Shown: piece by piece, positions 52,137 through 61,115 of the stretch
Layout: every line of letters starts with the position of its first letter
Position numbering within the stretch: the stretch's first letter is position 1
The notes under the pieces: model-generated
Told to the model about the DNA's origin: nothing
Seen by the model: only the letters and a program-made list of their open reading frames with translations
Databases searched by the model: none
From: a virus
Reading direction: 5' to 3' (one strand)
Length of the DNA stretch: 64,000 nucleotides
IMG/VR virus record: IMGVR_UViG_3300025889_018307
Location: 20,311 to 84,310 of that record
Position numbers and translations under genes: made by a program

Positions 52137-52539
52137 ACCTGTAGAGGAAAAAGATTGGAAAGATGTTTATTATCTTTTAAATCAACTAACAGAATTATTA
52201 GGAACGATTAGAGATAAAAAAGTATGTTGGAATAGATTTATATCAAATAATTCTAATAATGCTATTGTAGGTTTACATAATGATCAAATTATTGCTTATG
52301 GAAGTATAGTTATAGAAAATAAAATAAGAGGAGAACTAGCAGGTCATATAGAAGATATAGTTGTAGATAAAAAATTTAGAGGAAAAAATATTGGTGTAAA
52401 ACTTATTAAAGAATTAGTAAAAATTGGTTATAGTAAAGAATGTTATAGAATAACATTAACTTGTGATCAATCATTAATTAATTTTTATTATAAAAATGGT
52501 TTTAAAGTTAATAACATTGCAATGAAAAAACACTTATAA
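52117..52539 (+). CDS. GNAT acetyltransferase, GNA1-like
   Basis: The 140-residue product has GHIEDIVVDKKFRGKNIGVKL and CYRITLTCDQ followed by LINFYYKNGFK. This is the acetyl-CoA fold and closely parallels glucosamine 6-phosphate N-acetyltransferase (GNA1). It would acetylate an amino-sugar. It could equally use another amine. Ends one base into the next start. Confidence 0.78.
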   Translation: MSTIKFRPVEEKDWKDVYYLLNQLTELLGTIRDKKVCWNRFISNNSNNAIVGLHNDQIIAYGSIVIENKIRGELAGHIEDIVVDKKFRGKNIGVKLIKELVKIGYSKECYRITLTCDQSLINFYYKNGFKVNNIAMKKHL

Positions 52540-53384
52540 TGAATTACGGAAGAATACATTTTGAAGGAACTCCTAGTGCTGGGTTTTTTAGTAATTATTT
52601 TGGTGTAATGTCTACTATGTTAGATTTACATCATAATCATAAATTATTCCCCTATGTAGATAATTCGAATACTTGGTGGAATCCAACATTTAATTTTGAA
52701 ACCTTAACAGCAGAAGATTTAAATATTAATCCTTGGGATTGGTGGTTTCAACAAGATAAACCTCTTAATATTAAAGAATGTCCTAATATAAAAGTTAATT
52801 ATAGTAATATTTCTCATGTACCCAATCAATTCCATCAAAACCCATCATTACCCTATGCTAGAGAAATGGATTTAAAATATTGTAAATTACAATCTCATAT
52901 TACACTTGAAATAAATACATTATTTGAAAGATATTTTGCAAATAAAAATATTTTAGGGGTTATGGCACGAGGTACTGAAATGTTAAAATTCCATAAAGAG
53001 TATCCAAAAGTAAATTCTAATGTGTGGGGGCATATTATCAAAGATTTTTTAAATGACCATCCTGATATTGATAATATATTTTTAGTTACAGATGATAATG
53101 AAATATTAAGTAATATTTTAAAACATCATCCTCAAACTATTTATTTAAAAGATTTTTTTAGAAAAACAACCCAAACAAATGAGGAAATTAATAATAAATA
53201 TAAACCTTGGTGGTTAACATCTCCATCTAATGATCCTAACCACAGAAAAAGATTAGGTGAAGAATGTATAATTCAAGCAAAACTTCTTTCTAAATGTCAG
53301 TCTCTTTTAGGAACATATTCAGGGTTTACTAATGCCGCTCAATTTTTTAACCATAGTGGATTTAAAAGTTTTTATCTTATATAA
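52539..53384 (+). CDS. Fucosyltransferase-like GT-B protein
   Basis: The 281-residue product has GVMARGTEMLKFHKEYPKV, DNIFLVTDDNEILSNIL, TIYLKDFF and EECIIQAKLLSKCQSLLG followed by TYSGFTNAA. These are in the order of alpha-1,6/1,2-fucosyltransferases (NodZ-like), where an Arg and the final SGF motif bind GDP-fucose. Gmd in the same island makes a GDP-fucose precursor. The donor remains unproven. Confidence 0.58.
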   Translation: MNYGRIHFEGTPSAGFFSNYFGVMSTMLDLHHNHKLFPYVDNSNTWWNPTFNFETLTAEDLNINPWDWWFQQDKPLNIKECPNIKVNYSNISHVPNQFHQNPSLPYAREMDLKYCKLQSHITLEINTLFERYFANKNILGVMARGTEMLKFHKEYPKVNSNVWGHIIKDFLNDHPDIDNIFLVTDDNEILSNILKHHPQTIYLKDFFRKTTQTNEEINNKYKPWWLTSPSNDPNHRKRLGEECIIQAKLLSKCQSLLGTYSGFTNAAQFFNHSGFKSFYLI

Positions 53385-54016
53385 TGAGTTTTGAGAGTAT
53401 AAAAATATTTGAAAATAAAATAGCTGAATTTTTTGGTGCACCATATGCTGTGGCAGTAGATTGTTGCACTCATGGAATTGAATTATGTTTAAGATATAAT
53501 AATATTAGTTATATAAACTGTCCTACAAGAACATATATTTCAGTTCCTTTTTTATCAGAAAAATTAGGTATACAATTATTTTGGAGAGATGAAGAATGGA
53601 AAGATTATTACTATCTAACTAAAGATCTTACACCAGTAATAGATGCTGCTGTGTTATGGAAAAAAAATAGTTATATACCTGGAACTTTTATGTGTTTGAG
53701 TTTTCAATTTAAAAAACACTTGGCTTTGGGAAGAGGAGGTTGTATATTAACAGATAATAAAGAAGCAGCATTAGAATTAAAAAAGATGTCTTATGATGGA
53801 AGACACCCAGATATACCTTGGAGAGAACAAGATATAGAAACTATGGGGTATCATTACTATATGACACCTGAAACTGCTGAGTTAGGTTTAAAAAAGTTAC
53901 CTGATGCAATTGAAAAGAAACCAACACAATGGACAATTAATGATTGGCCTGATGTATCAAAAATGAAAGTTTTTAATAAAACAGAGGAAATAGATCCTTA
54001 TTTACAAACAAAATAA
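53384..54016 (+). CDS. Compact DegT-type aminotransferase homologue
   Basis: The 210-residue product is only about half of a normal DegT enzyme but keeps the core: IAEFFGAPYAVAVDCCTHGI, TPVIDAAVLW with the PLP-type Asp87, and SFQFKKHLALGRGG with Lys111 in the PLP position (GRGG for GEGG). The usual large C-terminal domain is replaced by a short tail. It may be a reduced enzyme or a lectin-like relic. It overlaps its neighbour by one base. Confidence 0.68.
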   Translation: MSFESIKIFENKIAEFFGAPYAVAVDCCTHGIELCLRYNNISYINCPTRTYISVPFLSEKLGIQLFWRDEEWKDYYYLTKDLTPVIDAAVLWKKNSYIPGTFMCLSFQFKKHLALGRGGCILTDNKEAALELKKMSYDGRHPDIPWREQDIETMGYHYYMTPETAELGLKKLPDAIEKKPTQWTINDWPDVSKMKVFNKTEEIDPYLQTK

Positions 54017-54019
54017 AAA

Positions 54020-55009
54020 ATGAAAAAAGCATTTATTACAGGAATTAATGGGCAAGATGGTAGTTATTTAGCTGAATATCTATTAGAATTAGGATATGAA
54101 GTACATGGTACTGTTAGAAGAAATTCAACCCCTGAAAATCAAGATACAAGAATAGAAAAAATACATAATCAAATTAATACTTATTATGCTGATTTATTAG
54201 ACCAAGGTAGTATTGAAAGATTATTGGATAAAATCCAACCAGATGAAATCTATAATATAGCTGCCCAATCCCATGTTAGGATTAGTTTTGATATACCTCA
54301 ATTTACAGTACAAACAAATTCATTAGGTGTTCTTAATATATTAGAAGCATATAGAAGAGCTTGTCCTAAAGCTAAATTCTACCAAGCAAGTTCTTCTGAA
54401 ATGTTTGGTTTATCTGTTGAAGAGGATAATTTTCAAAGAGAAACTACTGTAATGAACCCAGTATCACCTTATGGGTGTTCTAAGGTATTTGGTTATAATA
54501 TTGTAAGAAACTATAGACGTGCTTATGGATTACATGCTACTAATGGTATATTATTTAACCACGAATCACCTAGAAGAGGATCTAACTTTGTAACTAATAA
54601 GGTAGTAAAAGCAGCAGTAAAGATAAAACTAGGCTTACAGGATAAATTAGAATTAGGTAATATGGACTCTTATAGAGATTGGGGCCATTCATATGATTAT
54701 GTAAGAGCAATGCATTTAATGATGCAACATGATAAGCCTGGAGATTGGGTAGTTTCCACTATGGAAACTCATTCAGTAAGAGAAATGTGTGAATTAGTAT
54801 TTAATCATTTAGGTTTAAATTATAAAGATTATGTAGTACAAAATCCTAAGTTTTTAAGACCTGAAGAATTACCTTATCTAAAAGGAGACTCAACAAAAAT
54901 TAGAACTGAATTAGGTTGGAAACCAACATATACTTTTAAATCAATGATGGAAGAAATGGTTGATTATTGGTTAGATTATTTTACATTATATAAAAAATCT
55001 AATAAATGA
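54020..55009 (+). CDS. gmd: GDP-mannose 4,6-dehydratase
   Basis: Gmd makes GDP-4-keto-6-deoxymannose, the parent of GDP-fucose, rhamnose and perosamine. The 329-residue product has FITGINGQDGSYLAEYLLE, GTVRRNSTPENQDTRI, NIAAQSHVRISFDIP, SSSEMFG with the Ser-Ser-Glu site, YGCSKVFGYNIV with Tyr and Lys, and NHESPRRGSNFVTNK. Length is near the usual 350-370. It is one of the best-supported genes in the sugar island. Confidence 0.93.
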   Translation: MKKAFITGINGQDGSYLAEYLLELGYEVHGTVRRNSTPENQDTRIEKIHNQINTYYADLLDQGSIERLLDKIQPDEIYNIAAQSHVRISFDIPQFTVQTNSLGVLNILEAYRRACPKAKFYQASSSEMFGLSVEEDNFQRETTVMNPVSPYGCSKVFGYNIVRNYRRAYGLHATNGILFNHESPRRGSNFVTNKVVKAAVKIKLGLQDKLELGNMDSYRDWGHSYDYVRAMHLMMQHDKPGDWVVSTMETHSVREMCELVFNHLGLNYKDYVVQNPKFLRPEELPYLKGDSTKIRTELGWKPTYTFKSMMEEMVDYWLDYFTLYKKSNK

Positions 55010-55899
55010 AAATAGCATTTTTTACTGAAGGACAATACCAGGGTAAAGTTACTAGAAATAACCCTAATATGAGAACAGATTTAGCATGGATATGTTCTTT
55101 AGAAGCAGATCATTGGAATATAAATCAACCCCCAAATCAACAATATGATTTAGGAATCGTTATTATACCAAAGAAAAACCCACAATTTGATTTAAATAAA
55201 ATAAAACAATATTGTAATAAAGTAGCTGTAATGCAAGAGGGTCCTAATTGGTATTGGCAAGATTATCCACTACAACAACAAATATGGTATTATAATACTA
55301 TACAAGAAGCTGACTTTATGTTTGTTCATAATACATCAGATAAAAGATATTACGAGGGTTTAACAGGCAAGGAATGTAAAATTTTATCTAGTCTAATGAT
55401 TGAAGACTCAATTAAAGATTTACCCCAGGTAGAAAGAAAAGATATTATTATAGGAGGTAATTTTTGTAGTTGGTATGGTGGATTTGATTCTTATATAGTT
55501 GCTCAAGAAGCAGATTGTCCTATTTATATTCCTAGTATGGGAAGAAAAATCGAAGGTGAAGAACAAATGCCTAATTTAAATCATTTACCATATATGAATT
55601 GGGTAGAATGGATTAAAACACTTAATAATTTTAAGTATGGTGTTCATTTAATGCGTACACACGCTGCGGGTACATTCGCTTTAAATTGCGCTTACTTAGG
55701 TATACCTTGTATTGGTTATGAAGGATTAGACACACAAGAAATATGCCACCCTTACTTAACAGTTAAGTTGGGAGATTTGGCTACCGCGAAAGAAAAACTT
55801 ATACGACTTAAGTCAGATAAACAATGGTATGATAAATGTTCTATAACAGCTAAAGAACAGTATCAAAAACATTATCACGAAAGTAAATTTAAAATATGA
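55006..55899 (+). CDS. Glycosyltransferase-like protein, unassigned GT-B
   Basis: The 297-residue product begins KIAFFTEGQYQGKV and has VAVMQEGPNWYWQDYPL, IIIGGNFCSWYGGFDSYI, GVHLMRTHAAGTFALNCAYLG and IPCIGYEGLDTQEICHP, an order like the C-terminal half of GT-B enzymes. No clear family is assigned. It overlaps the next and previous gene by four bases (ATGA). Confidence 0.55.
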   Translation: MKIAFFTEGQYQGKVTRNNPNMRTDLAWICSLEADHWNINQPPNQQYDLGIVIIPKKNPQFDLNKIKQYCNKVAVMQEGPNWYWQDYPLQQQIWYYNTIQEADFMFVHNTSDKRYYEGLTGKECKILSSLMIEDSIKDLPQVERKDIIIGGNFCSWYGGFDSYIVAQEADCPIYIPSMGRKIEGEEQMPNLNHLPYMNWVEWIKTLNNFKYGVHLMRTHAAGTFALNCAYLGIPCIGYEGLDTQEICHPYLTVKLGDLATAKEKLIRLKSDKQWYDKCSITAKEQYQKHYHESKFKI

Positions 55900-57086
55900 A
55901 AATATCTTTAATACAACCAGGTAGAAATAATCTTAAGTACCTAAAATGGTCTTACGATTCAATTAGAAAAAATCAAGGTAACCACGAAGTAGAAATTTGC
56001 GTAGCAGACGATGCTAGTACAGATAGTACATGGGATTGGTGTTTAGAAATGATGGATAAAGATCCATTATTTAAGGCTTTAAAATGGGATGGACCCGAAA
56101 GAGTAGGACATACAATACTATATGACAGACTAGTTAACGAAGTAGCTACAAATGACATTTGTATGATATATCATGCAGACATGTATTTATGTCCTGGTGC
56201 CTTAGATGCCATTGAGGATGAGCTTAAAGAAAAAACAATTGTATCTTTAACTCGTATTGAACCACCTTTACACCCTGATGGTCCAGAAAAAATATTAAAA
56301 GATTTTGGTGTTGAACCCGAAGAATTTAAAGAACAAGAATTACTTGAATTTTTAGATTCTAGAGTCCCAAATGATGATATCACAGAAGGTATATTTGCAC
56401 CTTGGGCATTTTGGAAATCGGATTTTCAAGAAATAGGGGGACATGATCCTCTATACGCCCCTCAAAGTAAAGAAGATAGTGATATATTTAATCGTTTCCA
56501 ACTAAATGGAATTAAATTTATACAAACTTGGCATGGTTGTGTTTATCATATGACTTGTAGAGGTAGTAGAAGAAATACAGTTGATAAAGCTAAAAATATA
56601 TATGAAGATTCACCTGAATGGTTAGCACAAAACATGAGATCAACTCGTAATTTTATTCGTAAGTGGGGTCATTTTGTTAAACACGATGCTTTAATGAAAC
56701 CTATAATACCTTCTAAATATAATATAGGAATTATTTTATCTCAAAATGATCCAAAATTATTAAAAGAATTAGAACCCTGGTGTAGTAATATCTATTGTGA
56801 TAATGAATTAAGAAAACATTATATAGAATTAGAACAAAAAGATACAATTATGAATTTATCTGAAAGAGTATTACCCTTTAGTAATGAAAAAAATAATGAA
56901 ATTTTAGTTACTATAGGTAATGTATATTCACAACAAGATATAAACTATATATCTCAGCTCCCAGAAATATTAGATGCAGATAATGAATTAAGAGAAGAGG
57001 AATTTCCATGTAAATTTAAATTAGGTAATTTAGAAATAGAAATATTTAATTTAAATACTTTTGAATATGATTTAATTAATTTATAA
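55896..57086 (+). CDS. Glycosyltransferase, GT2 type with C-terminal extension
   Basis: The 396-residue product starts with a GT-A domain: ISLIQPGRNNLKYLKWSYDSI, VEICVADDASTDSTWDWCLE, VATNDICMIYHADMYLCPGA with H-A-D as the metal site, and FAPWAFWKSDFQEIGGHD. The last 120 residues have no known fold, with an IGIILSQNDPKLLKELEPWC start. It is the last sugar gene of the island. Acceptor unknown. Confidence 0.8.
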   Translation: MKISLIQPGRNNLKYLKWSYDSIRKNQGNHEVEICVADDASTDSTWDWCLEMMDKDPLFKALKWDGPERVGHTILYDRLVNEVATNDICMIYHADMYLCPGALDAIEDELKEKTIVSLTRIEPPLHPDGPEKILKDFGVEPEEFKEQELLEFLDSRVPNDDITEGIFAPWAFWKSDFQEIGGHDPLYAPQSKEDSDIFNRFQLNGIKFIQTWHGCVYHMTCRGSRRNTVDKAKNIYEDSPEWLAQNMRSTRNFIRKWGHFVKHDALMKPIIPSKYNIGIILSQNDPKLLKELEPWCSNIYCDNELRKHYIELEQKDTIMNLSERVLPFSNEKNNEILVTIGNVYSQQDINYISQLPEILDADNELREEEFPCKFKLGNLEIEIFNLNTFEYDLINL

Positions 57087-57120
57087 TATTTATAATCATC
57101 AACCCTCAAAATTTATTATT

Positions 57121-57441
57121 ATGGAAAAAGAAACGAAAAAAAGAAAGTTAACTGAAATTCAAATATCTTATAGTAATAAAAGGGAATTAAAAGAACTATC
57201 AAACGAAGAGGAATTTCGTAATATCATAATGAAAGATTCTTTTAAAGCTATCAAAGAAGCAATTAAAAAAAACTGGCAAACAGTAGAACTATTTAATATA
57301 GTAAATTTATCAGTAATAATTAAAATATCTTCATTATATTATCCTTCAGCATTAAGAAAAATTAGTAAATATTTTGAAGAAAATGAAGAATATGAAAAGT
57401 GTGCTGAAATAAAACAAATAATAAATAAATTAAAACAATGA
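57121..57441 (+). CDS. Helical protein with UVR-like C-terminus
   Basis: The 106-residue product is helical and basic. Its end (ENEEYEKCAEIKQIINKL) resembles a UVR/UvrB-UvrC contact motif. It may bind a partner protein. It overlaps the T9SS cargo gene by four bases. No named family. Confidence 0.5.
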   Translation: MEKETKKRKLTEIQISYSNKRELKELSNEEEFRNIIMKDSFKAIKEAIKKNWQTVELFNIVNLSVIIKISSLYYPSALRKISKYFEENEEYEKCAEIKQIINKLKQ

Positions 57442-59261
57442 AAAAATTATATATAATAATATTAGTCTTGCTTGGACTACAAACACAAGCACAAACTTTT
57501 GTAAGTACAACACCTGAAAATAGAAATGTTGTACTCGAAGAATTTACAGGCATATATTGCCAATTTTGTCCTGATGGACATTTAATAGCACAAGGTTTAT
57601 ATAATGCTAACCCAAATGATGTATTCTTAATTAATATACACACTGGTGGTTATGCTAATCCAAATGGACCTAATGATCCTGATTTTAACTGTTTATACGG
57701 AGCTGCAATTGCAGCTAATTCGGGTTTAGCAGGTTATCCAGCTGGTACTGTTAATAGAGCAACATTTAGTGGAATATCTCCTCAAGGTAGTCCAGGTACT
57801 ACGGCTTTAAGTAGAGGAGATTGGGCAGCAGCATCAGCTGATATTATGTCACAACCATCTTATGTTAACGTTGGAGTTCAAGCAAGTTATGATATGGTAA
57901 CAGGTATTTTAACAGTTAATACGGAAACATATTACACACAAACTACTACAAACATAAATGTGTTACATGTAGCAGTAGTACAAAATAACGTACCAGGTCC
58001 TCAAACAGGTGCTACAACATATAACCCAGGAGCAATAATAACAGGACCTTGGAACCCAACTTATAACCATCAACATATGTTTAGACATTTAATGGATGGT
58101 GCTAATGGTTTAGAATTTAATGTTACAACTGCTGGTACATTTGTTCCTAATACACATACATGGCAAATGCCTACTAATTTAGCTAGTGGTCAATCAACTA
58201 ATGGATTCTTTCCTGATTTAGATCCTACAAATTTAGATGTTGTAGCTTATATAGCTGAAGGTCCAGGTGAAATTATTACTGGTTATCAAGCTAATGTAAT
58301 ACCAATATTCCCAAATGCTTATGATGCTAATGTAACCAACTCAACTGCAGAAGATGTTATTTGTGAAAGTGAAACAGATATTTCAATTACATTTAGAAAC
58401 TATGGAAATCAGCCATTAACTTCATTAGATTTAACTTATGATATTAACGGTGGAACTCCTGCTGTGTATAATTGGACTGGTAATTTAATTTCAGGTGCAC
58501 AAGAAACAGTAATAATTAATAGTGTTACTTTTACACCACAAGCAAATAATACAGTTACTTGGGTAGCTAGTAATCCTAATGGACAAGTAGACCAAAATAC
58601 AACTAATAATTCTAGTACTTCAACATTTAAACACTTTAACTTATCTGGTGATGTAATAACAGGAATTACTGCTGGCACAATTGATGTATCTATTTTAACT
58701 GATGGGTATGGAAATGAAACTACTTGGGAAATTATAGATGAATTTGGACAGGTATATGGTTCTGGAGGACCATATTCAAATAATACTCAGTATAACGAAA
58801 TGGCATATGTAGCTATATTTCCTAGTTGTTTTGAATTAAAATTATACGATTCATATGGTGATGGAATGTGTTGTGCACAAGGTGTAGGTTCAGTGTTAGT
58901 AACTGATCAAAATAATAATATTATATTTGAAGGTGATCCTACTAATTTACAAAACTTCTCTGAAATTAGTGTTTATTTTGAAACAGGAATGGGAAGTAGT
59001 AATTCATGGGAATGTACGCCATTTGGATGTGCTGACGTAGGAATGGGTAATGGTTCGTATGCTACACAATATGATTGTGAATCAGATTCATCTAATGTAA
59101 ATACACCTTGTTTTGTTGTAACAAGTATAAATGAAATAGAATTATCTAATAGTTATAATAAAATACATGATATTTTAGGTAGAGAATATAAATCTAAAGT
59201 TGGAGAATTAAAAAAAGGTTTGTATATTATAGATAATAAAAAAATATTAATTATTGAATAA
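57438..59261 (+). CDS. Omp28-like secreted protein with degenerate T9SS sorting domain
   Basis: The 607-residue product has a signal peptide (KLYIIILVLLGLQTQAQ), then VVLEEFTGIYCQFCPDGH with Cys41 and Cys44, the thioredoxin-like fold of Omp28 proteins. A domain near residues 420-510 (ETTWEIIDEFG, YDSYGDGMCC) is shared with the large protein at 10603. The end (KIHDILGREYKS, LKKGLYIIDNKKILIIE) looks like a short type IX sorting tail. It would be exported to the host surface. Confidence 0.78.
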   Translation: MKKLYIIILVLLGLQTQAQTFVSTTPENRNVVLEEFTGIYCQFCPDGHLIAQGLYNANPNDVFLINIHTGGYANPNGPNDPDFNCLYGAAIAANSGLAGYPAGTVNRATFSGISPQGSPGTTALSRGDWAAASADIMSQPSYVNVGVQASYDMVTGILTVNTETYYTQTTTNINVLHVAVVQNNVPGPQTGATTYNPGAIITGPWNPTYNHQHMFRHLMDGANGLEFNVTTAGTFVPNTHTWQMPTNLASGQSTNGFFPDLDPTNLDVVAYIAEGPGEIITGYQANVIPIFPNAYDANVTNSTAEDVICESETDISITFRNYGNQPLTSLDLTYDINGGTPAVYNWTGNLISGAQETVIINSVTFTPQANNTVTWVASNPNGQVDQNTTNNSSTSTFKHFNLSGDVITGITAGTIDVSILTDGYGNETTWEIIDEFGQVYGSGGPYSNNTQYNEMAYVAIFPSCFELKLYDSYGDGMCCAQGVGSVLVTDQNNNIIFEGDPTNLQNFSEISVYFETGMGSSNSWECTPFGCADVGMGNGSYATQYDCESDSSNVNTPCFVVTSINEIELSNSYNKIHDILGREYKSKVGELKKGLYIIDNKKILIIE

Positions 59262-59262
59262 T

Positions 59263-59430
59263 ATGGTAGAATACGGTTTATTTACAAAAAATGGTAGTGA
59301 AGTTATAACTAGAAAATCATTTAATTCTTTAGATGAAGCTTATGATTGGTTTGCTCAATTAAAAAAAATGCCGTTAGATCAATTTAAAAAAGTATTTATT
59401 GTAACCAAAACATATAAAAATGAAATTTAA
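59263..59430 (+). CDS. Small soluble protein of unknown function
   Basis: A 55-residue frame starts one base after the upstream stop. The product has a beta-hairpin then helix look (EYGLFTKNGSEVITRKSF, LDEAYDWFAQLKKM, KVFIVTKTYKN). It ends 11 bases inside the next small gene. Nothing names its function. Confidence 0.5.
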   Translation: MVEYGLFTKNGSEVITRKSFNSLDEAYDWFAQLKKMPLDQFKKVFIVTKTYKNEI

Positions 59431-59596
59431 ACCAGGACAGAGTAAAACACAAAAACAATATGAAGATAGCGCAAAATTCGCATGGTATGGTGTTATAGGT
59501 ATGGTAGCTTTAGTAATTATACTTACTTTATTTAGTAGTTGTGCTACTACTAAAAAAGTAGATGAGTGTTGTTCTAAAAAAGAATCTATAAAATAG
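59420..59596 (+). CDS. Small membrane or lipoprotein-like protein
   Basis: A 58-residue frame overlaps both neighbours by a few bases. A charged N-terminal part (FKPGQSKTQKQYEDSAKF) is followed by a membrane segment (YGVIGMVALVIILTLFSSC) whose end, FSSCATTKK, resembles a lipobox followed by a Lys/Cys-rich tail (VDECCSKKES). It may be anchored in the inner membrane or lipid-modified. Function unknown. Confidence 0.5.
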   Translation: MKFKPGQSKTQKQYEDSAKFAWYGVIGMVALVIILTLFSSCATTKKVDECCSKKESIK

Positions 59597-59997
59597 TGGG
59601 TGAATTATTTGAGGGTGAAGATAACATCAGAGATTTATTTAAACAGATGTTAGGAAGTGATATTATTATTAAAGATAATATTAAGGAAAGTGAGGAAAAA
59701 TTATTTATCTTATTTGTAGAGCAATTAGAAAAAGCTAAAGACTTAGAAGATAAAGTTGTTGAAATAGGATTAGATATACATCCATTAGTTGATCCTCTTT
59801 GGATAGTAATAGAAAATATGTTAAAACTCCAATTTGGGTTAGATACAACTAATCTTATTATGTTTTATTTATATGAAAGGATAGGACCTGATGGTAAAAT
59901 TATCCCATTAGTTGAGGAAGGATCAGATAAAAAATTTATATTAAAGAATCCTAAAGATCTATTTTCATATATAAAATTTAGATACTCCGATAAATAA
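59596..59997 (+). CDS. Unknown acidic protein (GTG start)
   Basis: Read from a GTG overlapping the upstream stop (TAGTG). The 133-residue product is helical, acidic and soluble (IIIKDNIKESEEKLFILFVEQL, VDPLWIVIENMLKLQFGL, MFYLYERIGPDGKIIPLVEEG). It could be a small regulatory protein; the coupling with the membrane protein before it suggests shared expression. No family. Confidence 0.55.
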   Translation: MGELFEGEDNIRDLFKQMLGSDIIIKDNIKESEEKLFILFVEQLEKAKDLEDKVVEIGLDIHPLVDPLWIVIENMLKLQFGLDTTNLIMFYLYERIGPDGKIIPLVEEGSDKKFILKNPKDLFSYIKFRYSDK

Positions 59998-60029
59998 TTT
60001 GGATATTTTAAATACTTTTCGTATATTTA
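59998..60029 (+). promoter_or_regulatory. Promoter
   Basis: TTTG at 59998-60001 and TATATTTA at 60022-60029 are 20 bases apart, with TTTTCG before the -7 box. The ATG of the zinc-finger protein is 22 bases downstream. It belongs to the same promoter set as the others in this window. Confidence 0.8.
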
Positions 60030-60050
60030 TTTAATAAACATTACAGAGAT

Positions 60051-60293
60051 ATGGAAATGATAAATTGCTCCAGATGTGGAGATGATATGCCTGAATTAAG
60101 ATTATCAAAATTTGGATATGACTTTTGTATTAATTGTTCAACAGAAAGACCAAAAAAAGCAATTAATGTAACTGGGGGTAGTGGTGATCATACTTATAAT
60201 ACTATTAAAATTGTAACATCAGAACAATATGATGTTTATAAAAAACAACAAGAATTAAATAAAAAAGTTAAATTCGGAGATGCCGAAAGCTAA
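60051..60293 (+). CDS. Small zinc-finger protein
   Basis: The 80-residue product has two Cys pairs (NCSRCGDDMPELRL and DFCINCSTERPKK), forming a zinc ribbon of DksA/TraR style, and a charged tail (YDVYKKQQELNKKVKF). It may bind RNA polymerase or nucleic acid. Starts at 60051 or 60057 are possible. It overlaps the next gene by 14 bases. Confidence 0.65.
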   Translation: MEMINCSRCGDDMPELRLSKFGYDFCINCSTERPKKAINVTGGSGDHTYNTIKIVTSEQYDVYKKQQELNKKVKFGDAES

Positions 60294-60903
60294 ACCTTTA
60301 AGTAAGGAACAAATTATAGCTGCAATGTCTCAAACTCTAAGTAATAGAGCTGCAGCTAGATATCTTAATGTAAGTTATATACATTATAAAAAATGGGCTA
60401 AATTATATGAGAGTAATACCCATGACAATTTATTTGAACAACATAAAAATCAGTGTGGTAAAGGTATTCCTAAATTTTTAAGAGGAAAAGGAAAAGAACC
60501 AGCATTAATAGATATAATTGAAGGTAGAGTTGATGCATCATCATTCTCCCCTGATAAAATAAAATATAGATTAATTACAGAGGGTCATTTATTAGAAGAA
60601 TGTGCTGTATGTAAATTTAATGAACGTAGGGTAAATGATTATAAAATACCTTTATTGTTAAACTTTAAAGATAATAATAAAAAAAATTATAGAAAAGAAA
60701 ATATTGAATTATTATGTTATAATCATTATTTTCTTACAGTAGGGGATATTTTTACTGATAAACAAATTAAAGGTATTGAGGATCATAAACCAGTAAACCA
60801 AGGAAGTGTTGAATGGGAATTAGATGATTATCAACTTGAACAATTAGAAAAATTAGGTTTAGGTAATAATAATGATGAAGAAGATTATATATCAAGAATA
60901 TAA
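60280..60903 (+). CDS. HTH plus HNH-like zinc-finger protein
   Basis: The 207-residue product begins with a helix-turn-helix (LSKEQIIAAMSQTLSNRAAARY, LNVSYIHYKKW). The C-terminal half has CAVCKFNERR, PLLLNFKDNNKKNYRKENIELLCYNHYF, resembling the Cys-Cys and Asn-His part of HNH endonuclease or related DNA-binding modules. It may be a DNA-binding regulator or homing-like nuclease. It overlaps DUF2061 by one base. Confidence 0.68.
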   Translation: MPKAKPLSKEQIIAAMSQTLSNRAAARYLNVSYIHYKKWAKLYESNTHDNLFEQHKNQCGKGIPKFLRGKGKEPALIDIIEGRVDASSFSPDKIKYRLITEGHLLEECAVCKFNERRVNDYKIPLLLNFKDNNKKNYRKENIELLCYNHYFLTVGDIFTDKQIKGIEDHKPVNQGSVEWELDDYQLEQLEKLGLGNNNDEEDYISRI

Positions 60904-61115
60904 TGAAAAAAATCGCTAGAAAGAGACACATAATTAAAACTATTACATGGAGAATAGTAGGGACTTTAGATACTATAATATTAGGATGGTTAATAAGTGG
61001 TAATCCTTTAGTAGGATTTAAGATAGGGGGTTTAGAATTAATTACAAAAATGGTATTATATTATTTCCATGAAAGAGCTTGGTACAGATATAGACCAAAT
61101 AGGAAGAAAAAATGA
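60903..61115 (+). CDS. DUF2061 membrane protein
   Basis: The 70-residue product matches DUF2061: HIIKTITWRIVGTLDTIILG, WLISGNPLVGFKIGGLELI and KMVLYYFHERAWYRY. It has one or two hydrophobic stretches. DUF2061 proteins are small inner-membrane proteins with unknown function, found in marine bacteria and phages. It overlaps the next small gene by four bases. Confidence 0.8.
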   Translation: MKKIARKRHIIKTITWRIVGTLDTIILGWLISGNPLVGFKIGGLELITKMVLYYFHERAWYRYRPNRKKK

